A DNA stretch of 64,000 bases, taken from contig NC_066851.1 in the NCBI RefSeq assembly GCF_001640805.2, positions 8,497,712 through 8,561,711 on the forward strand, read 5' to 3'. The position numbers and the translations under genes are program-made. The notes under the pieces are model-generated. The model saw only the letters and a program-made list of their open reading frames with translations. It searched no databases and had not been told where the DNA came from. Source of the DNA: Lates calcarifer. Lineage: Eukaryota; Chordata; Actinopteri; Centropomidae. The stretch's first letter is position 1. Each line of letters opens with the position of its first letter. Positions 23,851 to 38,640 of this stretch are shown here, in pieces.

Positions 23851-26800
23851 TCTGTCCTCTATTAACATGAAAACAACACGTCTCATATTAACAATATTTT
23901 TGGAGACATTGTAGTTTTGCATATTATTATTAATAGCTGACATCATTCCCAGTTTTCACAGGTTTTGGACGCCACAGTGGAGTTATCCTCTTTGGCATCA
24001 GAGCATTACTCTTTTCTGCTGCCAGTGAAATAAATGCATGAAAGAAATGGACCTTTACCAAAAGGGAAAATATAAAAATATATTAACTCAACCCACATGC
24101 CATACAGTACATTCACTGCAGGTCTACTACAATCCTTGAGTAAATATGAGTAATGCCAGTGTGATCCTAAAAGAAACCTTGTGAAATTCTTTGGGTAAAT
24201 AAATTGATGTTGAAACTTCAGTCACTGTACTTTTTATGCTAGATAAAACAGAGAATTTGAGGCCGTATTACAAATGAAGCAATTGTGGGCACTTACTTGC
24301 AGTTACTGGCATTTTGTTTTATGAAACTGTGTTTCAGTTCATTTCATCTTGGGTAAGATCTGGATAAGAACCAAGTTCAAATCGTTATTAGAGGGGATGT
24401 AGAGTTGTGAATGAGCAGATGTGCAGATTTCACATCAATGTCTTACTTCACTTAAACTATTCCACAACTTCAGGCATTACTGGATGATAGTAATATTTTT
24501 TTAACAAGGCCACCTATCTACTTCTGCACTGCAAAAGTCAACTTTAATTTATTGTTCCAAAGAGGATCCTGGAAATGGCCTAACAGGAACAGACAGAAGC
24601 AGACAGGTAATAGTTTGGTCCTTTTACTAGGTCTTGCTCAAGCCATCGAGTGGAAAACTCTTCTGAGATGTTTTGAGACACTCAGACAGATAAAGTATGA
24701 TAGCAGCTGTTAATGAGGTTAACTGTTGTTTCTATGAAACACTGGTAACTATACTAGTATTGGAGTTTGGCCACTTTTTGTGATCTATCCCCCAGACTGA
24801 TCTGAGGTGAGAAGTCTTATTTTAAATAGCCATGAGGGCCCACATTCTTTCTGTTAAACGAAAATGATTTCCCCCCTCTATGACAGGTTCATTACTATCC
24901 AAACGGCTCTCGCATAATATTTGTCCAACACAAACCATCATAAATAACTTTAGATGGCACTGTTATGTCATCAAAAACTCCCTTATTCTCAGTCTGGTCT
25001 GGAATAACTCAACTTGTTATGCAATGGCATTAAGAGTAAGGCTCCAAATTTCTGGCTGTATAAAGCTTTCAGCTGTACTCTTGGTACACTCTCTTCTCTC
25101 GAGGCCACACTTATCTCTGTTTAAGATAATATCTGTTCTTCTTTAGAGCCCAGCCAAGACATTTTCTCATTTAATACAAATCACGTATCAGGTAATTGCA
25201 GATTTGAGGAAAAATAAAGACTTCCCTTGCACCGATGTTTTCTTAATTGCCATGGAAAAAGAATGCTCAAGAAACAGGCCACGAATATATACTATAATTT
25301 TATTTTAATTTCCACAAACACCTGGGTACTATAGTTTTTAGTATACACTACTCAAACTGGAATAAATTGTGTATTTGTTGGGGACTACTTTCAGCTGTGG
25401 ATTAATACACATTTTGGTGCTCAAGTGAATATTTGAACCAGCTTGAGGGTGCGTGATTTACTCAAAATAAACAACAATGTGTGTGTATCCAGTGTAATGA
25501 GAAATGTCACCCAGTGCACCAGTGTGGCTAATTTATGTGTTTTAATAGTTTCTGGACAACAATTGAGGTCTATGGTGCAAAGGAGCAAAATATATCAGGC
25601 TTTGGCTAAACAAACAATACTTTCTGGTTTTGGTTTTAGGTTAGAGAAGTATAGAATATCGCCAGCCTTTTCTAAAAGACACCAACTGCTGTGGATAATA
25701 ATAAGGAAGTACTTATCCCTCTGGTCAAGGATGCGTATTTAAACCAACGCACGTGCAAGAGCACAGCAGTATACTTTGTGCATTCCCATTTGGAGAAATT
25801 CTCCTGGCATTAATTACTCCATAAATCTACATTGTGCAGTCAGTGTGGCTGCTCCGCCATGAAGATTCATGGCTGAACTTAGCGTTTGTTTTTCTTTGGC
25901 ATAGTTATGGATTGATTAATGACCTGCCCACAGGCTTTAAAGGGAAATACTGCTGATTCTTAACGTAAAAATTATAACAGGGAGTAGCAAGAGAGAAGAG
26001 TTTTTTTTTCACCTATGTGATTATCACACATTCATGCTGATGTATAAAGACATTATCAGAATATATAAAAACTCAGATAGTGGTTGTGATTGTTTTTAGG
26101 TGGTAAATATAAATTACCATAAGAATAGCCTGCCAGGCCTTACATCAATGCCATAAGGGGGTGTTACTTGATGCTTTTGCCCTTCAATAGTGCCATTGTC
26201 TTTCCACCATTTGGAGACAATATGTCAGTAATGCCTCACTAACCTCTCCTGGTTTCACAGCTTCGTTATTTGAAATTCCAAGGATCTTGATCTTGTTAAA
26301 AGGGATGAAAACAACAGAGTACAGGGAGCTAATTACATCTGGATCAATGTGGAAATAATAAAGATTGATTGATCCACTATGGTGATATTTGCATGTGGAG
26401 AGTATTTTGAGTTTTTAAAGTTTCTCTAAAAATAAAATCTCAACATTTTGCTGCATTTGAGGAGGGTGAAGAGGCCAAAGTTTAAAGCCAGTTGCAGTTT
26501 ACTTTCTAATTTTGTTAAAAAGTGTTAATGGGCTCAGTATTCTTGGTGTTTCTGTTGAATATACTCTGTTAAGTAATGCAACAAGCATGAACATAATTGG
26601 CACAGGGAATCATGAGACAATTCCCACTGACACAGACTCAAGCTTATACTTTTCTGTCTTAAATTAGCACACTTGGTCTAGTGGAAGCAGCGTTCATTGT
26701 AGAAAGTACAGTGGTGTACTACAAAAGAAACAAGAGAAAATACTCTGTGCGTATGCATGTGTGTATATGTGTGCGTACACCTTCAGGTAAAAAGAGAAAC

Positions 26801-29800
26801 TGTGGCAAAGGAGGCAGACTGAAAGCCAATTGATAAGAGGAAGAGGAAAAGAAAAATCATCAAAACATGCACTAATTCACTGTGAATTCTCCACTGCCAT
26901 GCTCAATTTATACATTGTCTTAAACTAGGAAACTGACAGGGTAAAGTCTGTTTTTTTGGCAACAAGTCCAACACACAGAAAAGCTTGTGTCAGTTCACAT
27001 TGCATGTTTGTACTGAATGAGCTAAACTACACTTTGGCAATCTTGTCCGCTATGCAACCAGCAACAGATTGTCACAGCTGAGTACCGTACTGTATCTGTG
27101 TCTAACAAATTCAGAGATTAATAGATGGCTCGAAATCAAAGCACATGTAGTGCTTTGTAAGTCATGTGGCCAACACTCCAAATGGTGAACTTGCTAAATG
27201 TCCCTGTGCTTTGGTCAAGTTACCCAGCAAACCTCATATTTCAAAAGCCAATAATTCAATGTGATGCTTCATGCTGTGTTCTGTTAAATAGATTCTTCTG
27301 CATCTGTTCCCATGTTCCACGGCCCTCCATGGGTATTATTTTAGCATGACAATGGACAGAATAACGTGAAAAACTTTGTACCTGCACTTCCTGAATGGAC
27401 AAGCTGATATGGACGTCCCTCCAGATGGTTTTTAAACAGTCACATCTGGACAGTTAAAAATACCCCACACAATACATCCTTACAGCTGTAGCAAACAGAA
27501 GAAGAGAGACATGCAACATCAATTATTGGAGCATTTGTACAGTAGATAGATGGAATTAATTACAGACATGTACAGTTACAATATTGCTTTGCCAGTTATT
27601 AAATTAAAGACCAATGGTGTTGTGAAAACCATGGAATAATGAACAAATTACTCTTGCACTTGGATAAACAACACATACTCTAAAGTATTCACTGATGGTC
27701 AAGTCCAACAAATGTAAAAAGATCAGTTGTTGTTAAATCTGCTCTCCATTTTCTCCATGGAGCAGTTTTAAATTTCTGAAATATAAAAGTCTCTCTCGTT
27801 TGTGTAATTAAGTACAGATGAAACTACTTGAGCTTTCGTCAGCACAAGGGATTTGTGATTCTCAATCTTTGTGTAATGACAACTAACAGTCAAGATCCCA
27901 TGTAGCTGAAGCAAAACATTGGAGATCGCAGAGTTTGTGTTTCCTACTCCAAAACAACAACCTGCTTTGAATTCATAACTGAGGACAGGTTCACAGGCTG
28001 AGGTCACCCGAGAGGCAGAGGTGTGATGTGGAAAGTCCACATTACATCTCACATGTAGTGAGTCCATCACAGCAATTTCAAACTGAGCATCTGATACTGT
28101 GAAATTTATGGACAATATGTTATGTATTAATGCAAGATGATAATTTTCTCTCTCTGGCTGGCTGACAAACATGCAAACAGCCATGGATCTCATCAGAAAG
28201 CAGAAAGTGTGTGTGTTAAACAGCGAGCACATGAGGAGATGCTGGCAGCTGAAACAACAACATTCAGGTGTTTTGGCATGTCATATGACTGAATTTGCAG
28301 TGGAGTCATTTTACACAGTTGACATCTCCTCCATCCAGTCCTTGTAGGTGAGAGGAGTTGTGATGAGCCTCTCAAAGAGAGAAGATCGTGGGATATTAGC
28401 TGCTGTGGCCACTTTCCTCAGCTTTTTGTTACATTTCACAAAAGTAACACAACATACTACAATTTACAAAATGTTACGCTAATAATGTTTTGCTCATTAG
28501 CTAAAACATTTCATAAATTTTGATGGTGCAACCCAATTTAGTCATCATGACTTTGACACTAGGTAGCATTTACTAAGAGGTTAAGAGCTAATTATTGAAT
28601 TAACTTGCTATGTGTGTATAATGGAGTTGTTTCAGTTCTAGTTACCTGGCAAAGTTCACAGCAGTGTCATCTCTGCCACTATATGGCTTTGAATCTTTAG
28701 AAAATGTCTCTTAATGAATTAAACAAGCATGTTGCTCAGTGCTACTCCAACACAAACAGTTATAATGAGTCATGATGGTTGAAGTTCTACAGTATTTACT
28801 TCACATGTCAAACAGAGGAAGAAGTGACGTTGGGCAAAGCAGTTAAAGCGTAGCATGTTAACTGGCAAAACAGGCTACAGAGGAATTGAAGTGTTTTGAC
28901 ACAATAGATTAAATGCACTTTAAGTCCTGCCACTGTGCTGAATAATTTTTTTATAAATCTTACATATGTCTTTCAAAACTCTCTTATGTTAGCTTTTATG
29001 CAAACAATCTTGGAGAAGAAAATTTCCCCCATGTACTGAGTTTTAAAAGAAGAAAGGAACAGAGCTTGTTCCTTTGACCAAGCCTTCACTTTCTGCTCTG
29101 CTGTCAACAGCTGTGAATATCTGAAGGTATGTTACAGTGAAATAGCAGTGGAGATATTTGATCTGACAATTACTGTATCATCCTCCCACAAAGACTCTTC
29201 TCAAGTGAGTTCAATGCAACCCAAATAGCCTAGTCACACAATAAAAGGTCTGCAAGTGCTTCACATCTGGTCTGCAAAATGGCCGCTTACCACTGGGAGT
29301 TCTGCAGTGTGACTGCAGCATATGAAGAGGGAATTCATTTATGCTCTTCTGTCATTTAAAAGTAAAATAAATTCATTAGTCGCTTATTTGGGGTTTAAGG
29401 CTGCATTCAAAATTCAAACTTGGACTTGAACAATTCACGCCAATGATGACATTTTAAGGACCTTATAGCACTTGTACAATTATTCATCAAATTATTTATT
29501 TGGTCTGCTGTCAAACCCTCTCTTGTTCTGTTTGAATGTTGCCACGTCTCAATAGATGAAAGATGAAAAGCTACTTTATACTCCCACTGTGATCAAACAC
29601 TTTGGCTTTGACAGGCAGGTTTGACTACGCCAGCTCCAAACATTTGGTGCATTTCAGCTCCAGAGCTTAGAAATCAAACTTTGCAATATCTCAGATTACG
29701 ACATGACAGTTGTATCATCTGCTGAGTGATTGCACATAATCCACTCCTTTTGCGTTTGTTCTCAGAGCAGACTTTTACCCGACCGTGTGCCCAGATGTGA

Positions 29801-32303
29801 CCAATTACAATAAATACTGTTTGTTGTTCTTAAGAGCAAGCATTCAAATTTGTTTTTCCTATAGCAAACTAGCTTTCATTATGTTTTATTTGCAACAAAA
29901 AAGGTCATCCCATGTCACTATCCTCAGCTGCTAGTAAAAGCTCCCATGGGTTCAATGTGTGATGATATTCATTAAAACCACAACAATATGAATAATAACA
30001 ATATACTTTATTTATAAAGGGCCTGCTAACTGTAGAGACAGCTATATATCTTAACATTGTGAAACAGTAATTGATTGTAACTGAATAGCACAAGACCTTG
30101 GAAGCACATGCCCCTGTTATTTACACAAAGAACCACCACCCACAACATAGCTTATTTTCTATAGCAAGCTATAAATCCTCTCGTTGTCGTGCAAAAATAC
30201 TTCTGGAGACCTTAGGAAACACCCGCCAATAACATGAGAACAACCCACATAGCAGTTACTGTAATGTCTGTGGGTATCCACTCCTGCATTCACTACATTA
30301 GCTCCACTGTTAGACTGCATACAGTAACAAAATGTCTCATCATTTAAAGAGGACAAGGAAATGGAGAGCTGAAAGTCAGCAAATAATGTATCTTAAATAT
30401 TTACATCCCAGCCCCCGAGTGATTAAGTGAACGTGAGGAGCACTTTTGAGTTAATGGTGTTGCTAGATTGTGTATAAAAGAGATCATTAGCAGTGTAAAA
30501 CTTCCTGACATCAAAGGAAATGTTGATGCAGAGCAGTCCATCTAGTCCATGTTCCCATGCACCCTGCCACAAACTTCCAGAGAACTGCATTTGGGTAAGC
30601 AAAAACTAACTGTAAACACTAACATTTTATCACCTACTAAAGCTGACATGGCTATTTGCAAATGCCACACATCCAGCAGACACAGAGCAGCTTAATCATT
30701 TATTTTGAGCTTTGTGTCCTGTTACCCAGTCAATGTAATGAACATGTCCACTAGCTAATCGCTAACTTTGTCTGCCTGTTGGACATGTAGCCTGGGTTTA
30801 TCAGAGCTGTTTCACCAAAAACAGCTGCCAGTCGCAATCAAGAATAACAGTTTGAGAGCACTGGCAGGCGCTAAAATGCACTGTAGAGCTGAGCGGAACT
30901 GCAGTTGAGTGATAATTATCTGTGGGTTTGTCACTATGAGTGACTCCTTTCACAATACAGATTGTCATGAAATCTGTCATCAATATAAAAAATATTGATT
31001 ATAGCAACTTTAAAGATATGTGTTGATTTCAACAGTTAATTTTAGAGCTTGAAGTGAAAACCAACACTAATTCATTAAACCAGATTTAAATAGGTGATGA
31101 GATAAGTGAATGCAGCATCTATTGTTCTATTAAACAACCTAATTATCTTTAAATAGCGTGAATAGCTAAATTTAGACCTTGAGGTTTGCCTTGACATTAT
31201 AAAATGACCCCAAATAAAACATTTGATTGTGACTATTAAACTCCGGGGGTTGCATGAATGAAAATGAGCTGGGCTTTTATGTGGGTAGGTGCTGCCTATA
31301 CAGAGAAGGAAAAGGAGCAGCTGGACTTGTCGTGTCCACAGGAACGGAAAATCTCTCTCGACAAGCCAAACCTCGTGTATGGCCCGAATCCCCCGACTCC
31401 AGTGTGAAGCTGTCTTTCTTAGATATCAAGCATCAGCTTACACGCCCCTTGATCCAAACCGCAATCCTGATGAATGAATGTGCAAAAGCTGATCCAAAGG
31501 CAGTCTGAAGGAACAAGTTCTGTCGATTGAATAAATTAACAGAACGTAAAGGATTTTATTTTGTATCCGAGTGACTGCAGGCCATATGGTCTGCTGCCCT
31601 TCGAGCATCTGTAGCAGTTAACAAAATTGCTATGCAGACAGAAAGAGAGAGGCATACATGATGCAAATTTCAGGGTTTGTCTTCAGTCCGTGGATAAGGG
31701 ATCCACTAAAACCCCTTCTACCGCCACAACTGAGAGTTGTATGGCCACAGATCCCTTTTAGTTTGGTTGCTTGTATAGATTGATGTCCCCTATATAGAAG
31801 CCAGTAAAGAGGGAATACAGAGGGTAAGGGTTTCCAGTTGGCCATTATTATAGCTTTTGGTAAATAGAGGGCGTTTAGCAGAATGCAGTAGAAACTGGTG
31901 TTTGGTTACAGCATCATAACTCAACACTGAAAGGGTATTGTGGCAACAAAATTGTTCCACGTGACTAAACAGTGACACACCGCCATGAGAAATGGTATAC
32001 AGATGACCACTGGAATTACTGAATTCCTTCATCTGACTTTTTGCTCATATTACAGGAGGATCATCCAAAATATATATATTTGTTTATCTTTCTTTCACTA
32101 TCTCAGGAAAAAGGTTACAGGAAAAAAAATGTAATTCCTTCTCTGAGTAGAGTCCTGGAAAATATTACAGCATCAAACATGTGAGTGTTTAATTACGTTC
32201 TAACAGCCTTGCTGCCCCTTTTCTCTGCCTCATGATTTACTTACCAGGGATTAATTAGACTGTTTTCTTCTTGTGTACCACCCAAGAGCAGTGAACAGAT
32301 TAG

Positions 32304-32305
<2 letters not shown>
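23851..32305. other. intergenic, no gene recognised
   Basis: No exon passes inspection, including a 154-codon minus-strand open frame at 27768-28232 and a 99-codon plus-strand one at 25443-25742. The region 25740-25950 looks like a possible conserved element. ATACTTTATTTATAAAGGGC at about 30003-30022 resembles the 3' tail of a fish retroposon, without enough context to call it. Confidence 0.45.

Positions 32306-32354
<49 letters not shown>
32306..32354 (+). repeat. CA microsatellite
   Basis: About 24 uninterrupted CA units. Confidence 0.97.
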
Positions 32355-32356
<2 letters not shown>

Positions 32357-34430
32357 ATATAATAGCAGTATTATAACTCAACCCAATGAATTGACCATTG
32401 TAGTGGTGTTCAATCATTAACTAACCCTCCAATTTCCATTCATGTTCAGGCATGCTATCTTGAAACTTGATGACATGCTGGTCAGCCCTCTGGCATACCC
32501 CCTACTCAAAGAGAAGGACAATTAAGTGCTATTAGAGGTCTTTAAACTTATCATAGGACTATTTTGGAGGTTTTATCCAAGCTTTGGTTGCCATAAGCCC
32601 ATAGATAGCCCATTGATCTTGACAAGCACATAAATAAGAAATAAGAATCATACATGGGTAAAGTTAAGGTCAGAAAGATGACAGATGTGTCTAAAAAGTG
32701 AATAATTTTACTGGAATTTCTTGAGAAATTCATTAATACAAACTGTGCACATTTATGCAAGTTCACATGCAGTAAATAAGGGAATGCACATGTGCTGTGT
32801 GTGTTCATGTACATGTGTTTTTGTGTACAAACATCTGTAAGTGTGGGTATATGGAACACTGTTTGTGCATGTATGTGTGTTTGTGTTGAGTGTATCCTGT
32901 AGCATCCAGATGCCCCAGATGTGTTTCAAGGGGGCACAGTGCTTCATGTGGCCTGGAAGCATGAAAATGAGAGAGACACTCATCTGTCCATCCATCTTTA
33001 CACAAAACAGAGAGCAGCGCCATGTGACTTTACACACTGAAAAGCTCGTAGACTAGAGCATTAGGAAAAAGGCCTTAAGTCCCGGAGAACAAATGATAAA
33101 AGGCCAATTATCCCACAGGAGATTTGAGATGTACTGATAGAGAACAATGAATAACTGTACGGAAGCAAAGTATGATCAAAAGACTGTCTGTGACTGGAAC
33201 TTTCTGTGTATAAACATAGTTCAAAATGCTCCCCGCCGGGGGTCCAAGTAATGGTGAAAATGATTCATCCAAATGCCAGGTAATCACATCTGGAAGCAAG
33301 TCCGATCCAGAACAACAGTCTTTCCGTATTAACCCGCAATCATCATTTAGGATCATTTAATTATTTCACAATGCATAAAAAAGAATTTGTTTGAACTTTG
33401 TGTCAGCAGTAAGCTATTAAAGAGGCGTCCCTGATTCTTCGGAGATCTATCTTCTTGATAACCATACTAACGCAGGAAGCAGACAGGGTCAAAGCACAGT
33501 GAAAGAGACTATAATGAATAACAAGTATTATAAGGAAAAAAAAACTTATTATCTGTCATAGTTCTCTTTGGAGCAAATTTCATCATCTATTGCAGTGAAG
33601 TTGAACACTTGAGATTGTCCACTGTTATCTCAAATGTGGCATTCATGCATCTCACCTGACAAGAATTTAGTTGCATTTCATGGTAATTTTTATGGGGGAG
33701 ATTTAAAGTGGTGGTGCAACACAGCAGTTGGTAGAGGAGCCCTGAATGCACTTAATTTTATTGCGTGTAATAAAATGCAGTCAAGTTCTATTCATTTGAA
33801 ACCAAATTACATAACTACCTCAGAAATGTTGGGAAGACTGAATCAGTCAGTGCTGAAGTGTTTACAACCCAGTATTTCCAGTAATACTCTAGTATTAACA
33901 GGAATAAATGTGTGTAATTTAAAATAGCTGCTCTTACTCATCTCCATCTGTTTGCATCCTTTGAATTTTCTAGTGTTTCAGGTTCAAAAACAGTAACACA
34001 ACTATTGTTGCTCTTCTGTGATAGAAAAACCTTCTCAACCATTTGATTAGAGGGGGACAAGACCAAAATGATCTTGTTGCTCAGTCTGAGGAATGGATTC
34101 AATTTCATCTCCAGAGACCTGGTTAGTTAAATTTACTGTGTGTATCTGTTTTTGAGAAGAGGTCTCAGAGTCTCTGTAACCATGACTTTGTGTCATTCCA
34201 CCCATGCCATCAAACTGAAAATAATTTAGGATTCTAACAAGAATGATTCATATTTCATTATCCCTCTTGAAGGGCACTCCAGCAGTTTAGCATACTGTAA
34301 ATCATTTTAAGCTTGTTCAAATTAGAAATGTAAGTTCTCATGCTGCCTTAAAAATGTGAGTTAACTGAACTTAGGTTAAACAGGTGGTTCAACATTGTTT
34401 CAATATTGTGTTCCTGCAGTGGAGGAGGTG
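32355..34430. other. intergenic, no gene recognised
   Basis: A cryptically simple TGTGT/CATGT-rich stretch lies at 32785-32890. Overlapping open frames on both strands near 32550-33060 come from this simple sequence. Confidence 0.5.
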
Positions 34431-34637
34431 ACAATTTCAGGACCTCCGTTCAAGGACCACATATCTAGGACTCTTGTTTTTCTCAAAAGCACCACCAAGA
34501 GAACTGATTGCAGGTGGGGGAAGGGTTAGCTTTGTTCGACATACATGCATAGAACGAATCCGGTTTCCAGTGTGGTGGCAGTATCAGAAAAAAATCTAGG
34601 GTCCTAGCAATGTGGTCCTTGAAATGCAGTCCATTGT
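34431..34637. mobile_element. short inverted-repeat element (MITE, 207 bp)
   Basis: The left arm reads ACAATTTCAGG, then TTCAAGGACCACATATCTAG; the right arm reversed reads ACAATGGACTGC, then TTCAAGGACCACATTGCTAG. The arms are about 55 bp of diverged inverted repeat. The centre has no coding capacity. Confidence 0.75.
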
Positions 34638-37600
34638 TTTGAAAATGTAAATCTAACTAAGCTAAGTTGACAGAACTTCAGAGAACAAGTTCAATTAACT
34701 TCAGATATTTAGTTGAATCAACTGTTGAGAAATGAAGATAAATTGTCAATTTATGTATTTACAAGTAAGATATCAATAGAATGTTCATAGACAACTTATT
34801 TGTTCTCCGCCAAGCTATGCAATTTTTCAGTACAGTATCCATTTGTAGTGCTTACAGCATCATAAAATTTTTTATGGTTGTTTAAGTGCTCACAACATTT
34901 GATTAGGGAAAGATTGTGGTCTGGTTTAATTCACATTAATCTCAGAGGCAGCATGTATATTTACATTTAACCAAAACCTTTATTAACGTGCTAACTACAA
35001 ATCTCGACATGAAACCTTGGTCTCCTCTGAACATAAACCAGCAAGTTTTCTACAAAATGTAATTTAGAACGTAATTTTTTGGAGACAGTTTTGTTCGTAC
35101 CCTATTCCATTTTTATAGCGCATGCTTTTTCTTTCATCTAATTTTGTCCAAGCCCACATTAAAGTTGGTATCTGATTCTGGTTTAGGTCAAGTCTTTAAA
35201 TTTTTTAGTTTTAGTCAACAAAAACTAAATACATTTTAGTGTCATTTTTGTTGTGCATTTTAAATTTTAATGTCTTTGAGGCTGCAGTGGTTGCTGTCTT
35301 CGTTGCGTACACATGGTTACAGGTGGTGTTCTCGTCTATTGTAGGGTTTGTGCGCAAGACACTAGTTCACACACAGACACACACCAGGCTGACTCTCCTC
35401 AGTAAATCCAGCTGTCATTACAAACTCCTGCTGTTCGAACAGGACGGTGCTCTCTCTGTTGTTCCTGCTCATGTAACATTACCATTGCTACCTGTTCTCT
35501 CCACTACAGAGCAGCACCAGATTCATAAGCTGGACTCCCTCACTTGTTTGCCAGAATACCATTCATTGTCTGGGTTTAGCTTGAGAGGAGAAGCCAAAAT
35601 GTTAGATAACATACAAATATTCTTTTAGCGAATGTCTAGAGGAAGATTTAGATCGTTGACTGTCGACATACATGCAGCTGCTGTCTGTTGACTAAGACTT
35701 TGCATTAAAACAGTGGTTGGTTTATTTGTCCATTCGTCTGTCTTTCACATCGTCATTTAGTTTTTTATTTGTTGATGAAAAATGTGTTACATTACATCAT
35801 AGTCCTCGATTTAAAGGTTACCTTTTATTCAGTTTTTAGTGTTTTCATTGTGGTCATCAACGAACATTTTTCATGGTAGTTTTAGTTGACAAAACATGAC
35901 ACCATCAGAATTATTTCTTCCAACACTGGAAGGCATTGTAAAACTGTTTTTATAGTCTGAGTAGCACTCTTTGTGGCAATGGGTGGACTTCTTGTGGCAA
36001 TTGGTGGAGTGCCCCTTCATACTTTTTGCTGAGTCTGTCATGACCATGCATATAATGAGCTTAATGTTAAAGTGTGAATCCAAGTACCCTTCCATAAATG
36101 AGCCCCCACTATTAAAAAAAAACATGGCAGTCAAAGATAAGACAGAATCAGCTGACAGTCTGTCTTTACCAACATTGTTTCACTTTTTAGGCCATGGATA
36201 CATGATCCCAAAAAGCACAGAATAACAACTTCTGTCCCACATGTTGAGATCACTGATTTAAACAGACTACATATGTGGAGCCTTGGGGCAACTCCTGTAG
36301 AGGTCAGAATACACTAAGACAAGCCAGGTTTTCAGACAGTGGTTTCAGAGATTTGATATGTTATCTGGAGCTTTGATCATATCTGCTATCAGCCCTCAGC
36401 ATTATTTTCCCCCTCTCAGTCTTGGAGGAGGTGCTGCAGATGAACAGTGACACCTGCTGGCTTAAAACCTCACCCCAACACCAACACCCCCCACCCACCC
36501 CCACCCCCGGCCTCTGTGGGCATGATAACAGATAACTATTCTGATTGTAAGCTTACTGAGAACAGCAGAATTAGACTGTGGCTAGGCTGTGCAGAAAGTA
36601 TGTTATATAACAGATTTCTGATGGGTATGGGAGAGAGGTTTACTCTGACAAAAATGCAAAACAAAATTGCCTGAAATTAGAACACAGGAAGTGCTTTTTG
36701 TGCCCACTAACAACTTAGGTCAAATCAAGAAACAGACTATTTTTTAAAAAGCACATCAGTCAGTATGATATCTGGCAGTACATCTCTTTTTGTATGCTTT
36801 TGCCCAATGACAAATTTCATTCATGGATAAATAAAATTAACCAGACAGACAGAAATTCACTTGGACATAATCAAATTTTTTTCCAGAGTTGGTGCTTAAT
36901 CTGTGATCTGTCTGCAGTTTTGTCGCTCCATATATCAATCCACACAGTGACTGGCCTGGCCGCCCGCCTGTCTTTCCTCATGACATCATCCCTCACCACT
37001 CTGGATCCTATTACCAGATCCTGGTCCTCTCCTCTTCCCCTGAGGAGTCTGCGATGTCTCCCCGTCTCTCTGTGCTCAGCTGATACTGCCACTGGGTTGT
37101 TTACTTAATCAACAAGCTACATCTCTCCCCAGGCAGTCCCTTTGACCCATGACCCCTTTAAAGGTTTAAGAAGCAAGGAATAACAAATAAAAGGCCTGTT
37201 AAGTAGTACATTACTCACTGTGGCGTCCTGCCCTGCTCCTTGGTATTAGTGTAACCTTACATATGGGATGCGGTCAGACGGCGTCACGGCTCTCTTTTGG
37301 CTGGGTCCACTGTACACATACTGGCCCCTTTGGCCATATAAATTACTAAAGAGGGACTGAATGTGTATTTGTTAAAATACAAAACTAAATAAACTATATG
37401 GCCACCATGAGGTTCAGGTGCAGGTAACATGTTGGGAAACAGTCCTTGAACTGCTGCATTGACCCCAAGTGTAATGTACACACTTTTGCAGATTCCATCT
37501 TCAGCTCCTGCTCTTCCTCCACCCTCAGAATACACTCAACATCTGTGTGTTAAACTTATGAGATCCTCCATAAAATGCCTCTGAGCAGTTCCTCTGTCTG

Positions 37601-38399
37601 ACTTGACCAAAAGCTTCGGTGAGTTTATTGACATCCTGCCTTAAGAGAGAAGAAAGGGCTTAGCAGCTACAGTCTCGGCATGGAGGCAGGCAGGCTGCAG
37701 ATTGCCTCTGGTCACAGCTTACAAGTAATCCTGCACAGCTGAAATTATGGTGAACACACACTCTGACTCAGCAATGCTGATTGCTTCTCTGTTTGCAAAA
37801 CCACGACAAACTGCTTTGACTTCCTGGTGTGGCTTTATTGAAGACTTTGTAATGTATGTCAGAACACAACACATCCTACGGCAAGCCAGAGTTCCAGGTC
37901 CTTAACATAGAGTCTTATTAATTGTGTACGTATTGATGATATGAAATCTGTGGAGGCCAGATAAAGACAAGATATGACACAAATAAAAGATGTGTTAACA
38001 TATACACTCTGTTTATTTCAGGAGAAACCATCAAACCTAAACGCATAATATAGTAAAAAATAGAGCAGAACTTCATTGTCCAACCAGAGATGATTTTTTT
38101 CCACTGACAAATAACATTGAATTACATGGATTAAAAACACACTACAAAACATTATAATTCAATAATCCTACAAATTGTATGTGGCTACATTCTTTAAATC
38201 AGACCACCTTTGTTGACTGCCTATTTCTCTTCTATTTCTCCATCTTTGGGTTTCTGGTCTCTGCTAAGGTTGTTGAATCATAAACAGATGTCAAAAACAA
38301 TAAGCTCCTCAGTTTTTGACCATATTAATCAAGAAAGCTAGTGGACCTAAAACAAACTTCCAAAATCAAGCTCATAGTGCTGTATTTGCCCAAATCACA
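34638..38399. other. intergenic, no gene recognised; possible repeat ends
   Basis: TAGTTTTAGTCAACAAAAAC (about 35206-35225) and TAGTTTTAGTTGACAAAACA (about 35877-35896) resemble the ends of a widespread fish repeat; the 0.65 kb between them is not recognised. A C-rich G-quadruplex-type tract lies at 36487-36508. Confidence 0.4.
36487..36508 (-). other. G-quadruplex-type tract on the minus strand
   Basis: Four C runs of 6, 3, 5 and 5 separated by single A bases on the plus strand, which fits the G3+N1-7 pattern on the minus strand. Confidence 0.7.
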
Positions 38400-38640
38400 G
38401 TCTGGGAAAATATTCAGCGATGAGAGGACTGATTCCGCTCAAGAGACAGCAACTGATTAGCTTAACGTAGTATAGAGACTGGACACAGGGTGACGCAGCT
38501 AGCCCCCATCTTTAAAGTTAATTAATCAACATTCATAGCACATGTTTAATCTAAACAACATGTAAAAATGGCAAGGTGATTTTATGGGGAGGTTATATAT
38601 CCTGGAGTCTTGTCATCAACATGTGGTTGGAAGAGGAGAT
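38400..38640. mobile_element. MITE-like element, GCTAAGCTAA family (copy B, one half)
   Basis: It matches the left-half pattern of the family: GATTAGCTTAACGTAGTATA, GAGACTGGACACAGGGTGAC, then AGCTAGCC and GATTTTATGGGGAGGTTATA. The opposite inverted end is missing or too diverged to see. Confidence 0.6.

Noticed and set aside
27768..28232. 154-codon minus-strand open frame
   Set aside because: No recognisable motifs, no signal peptide, no splice context; consistent with a chance open frame.
31254..31508. Overlapping open frames in a slightly GC-richer block
   Set aside because: Two frames are open at once and neither looks like a known protein; not enough to call an exon.
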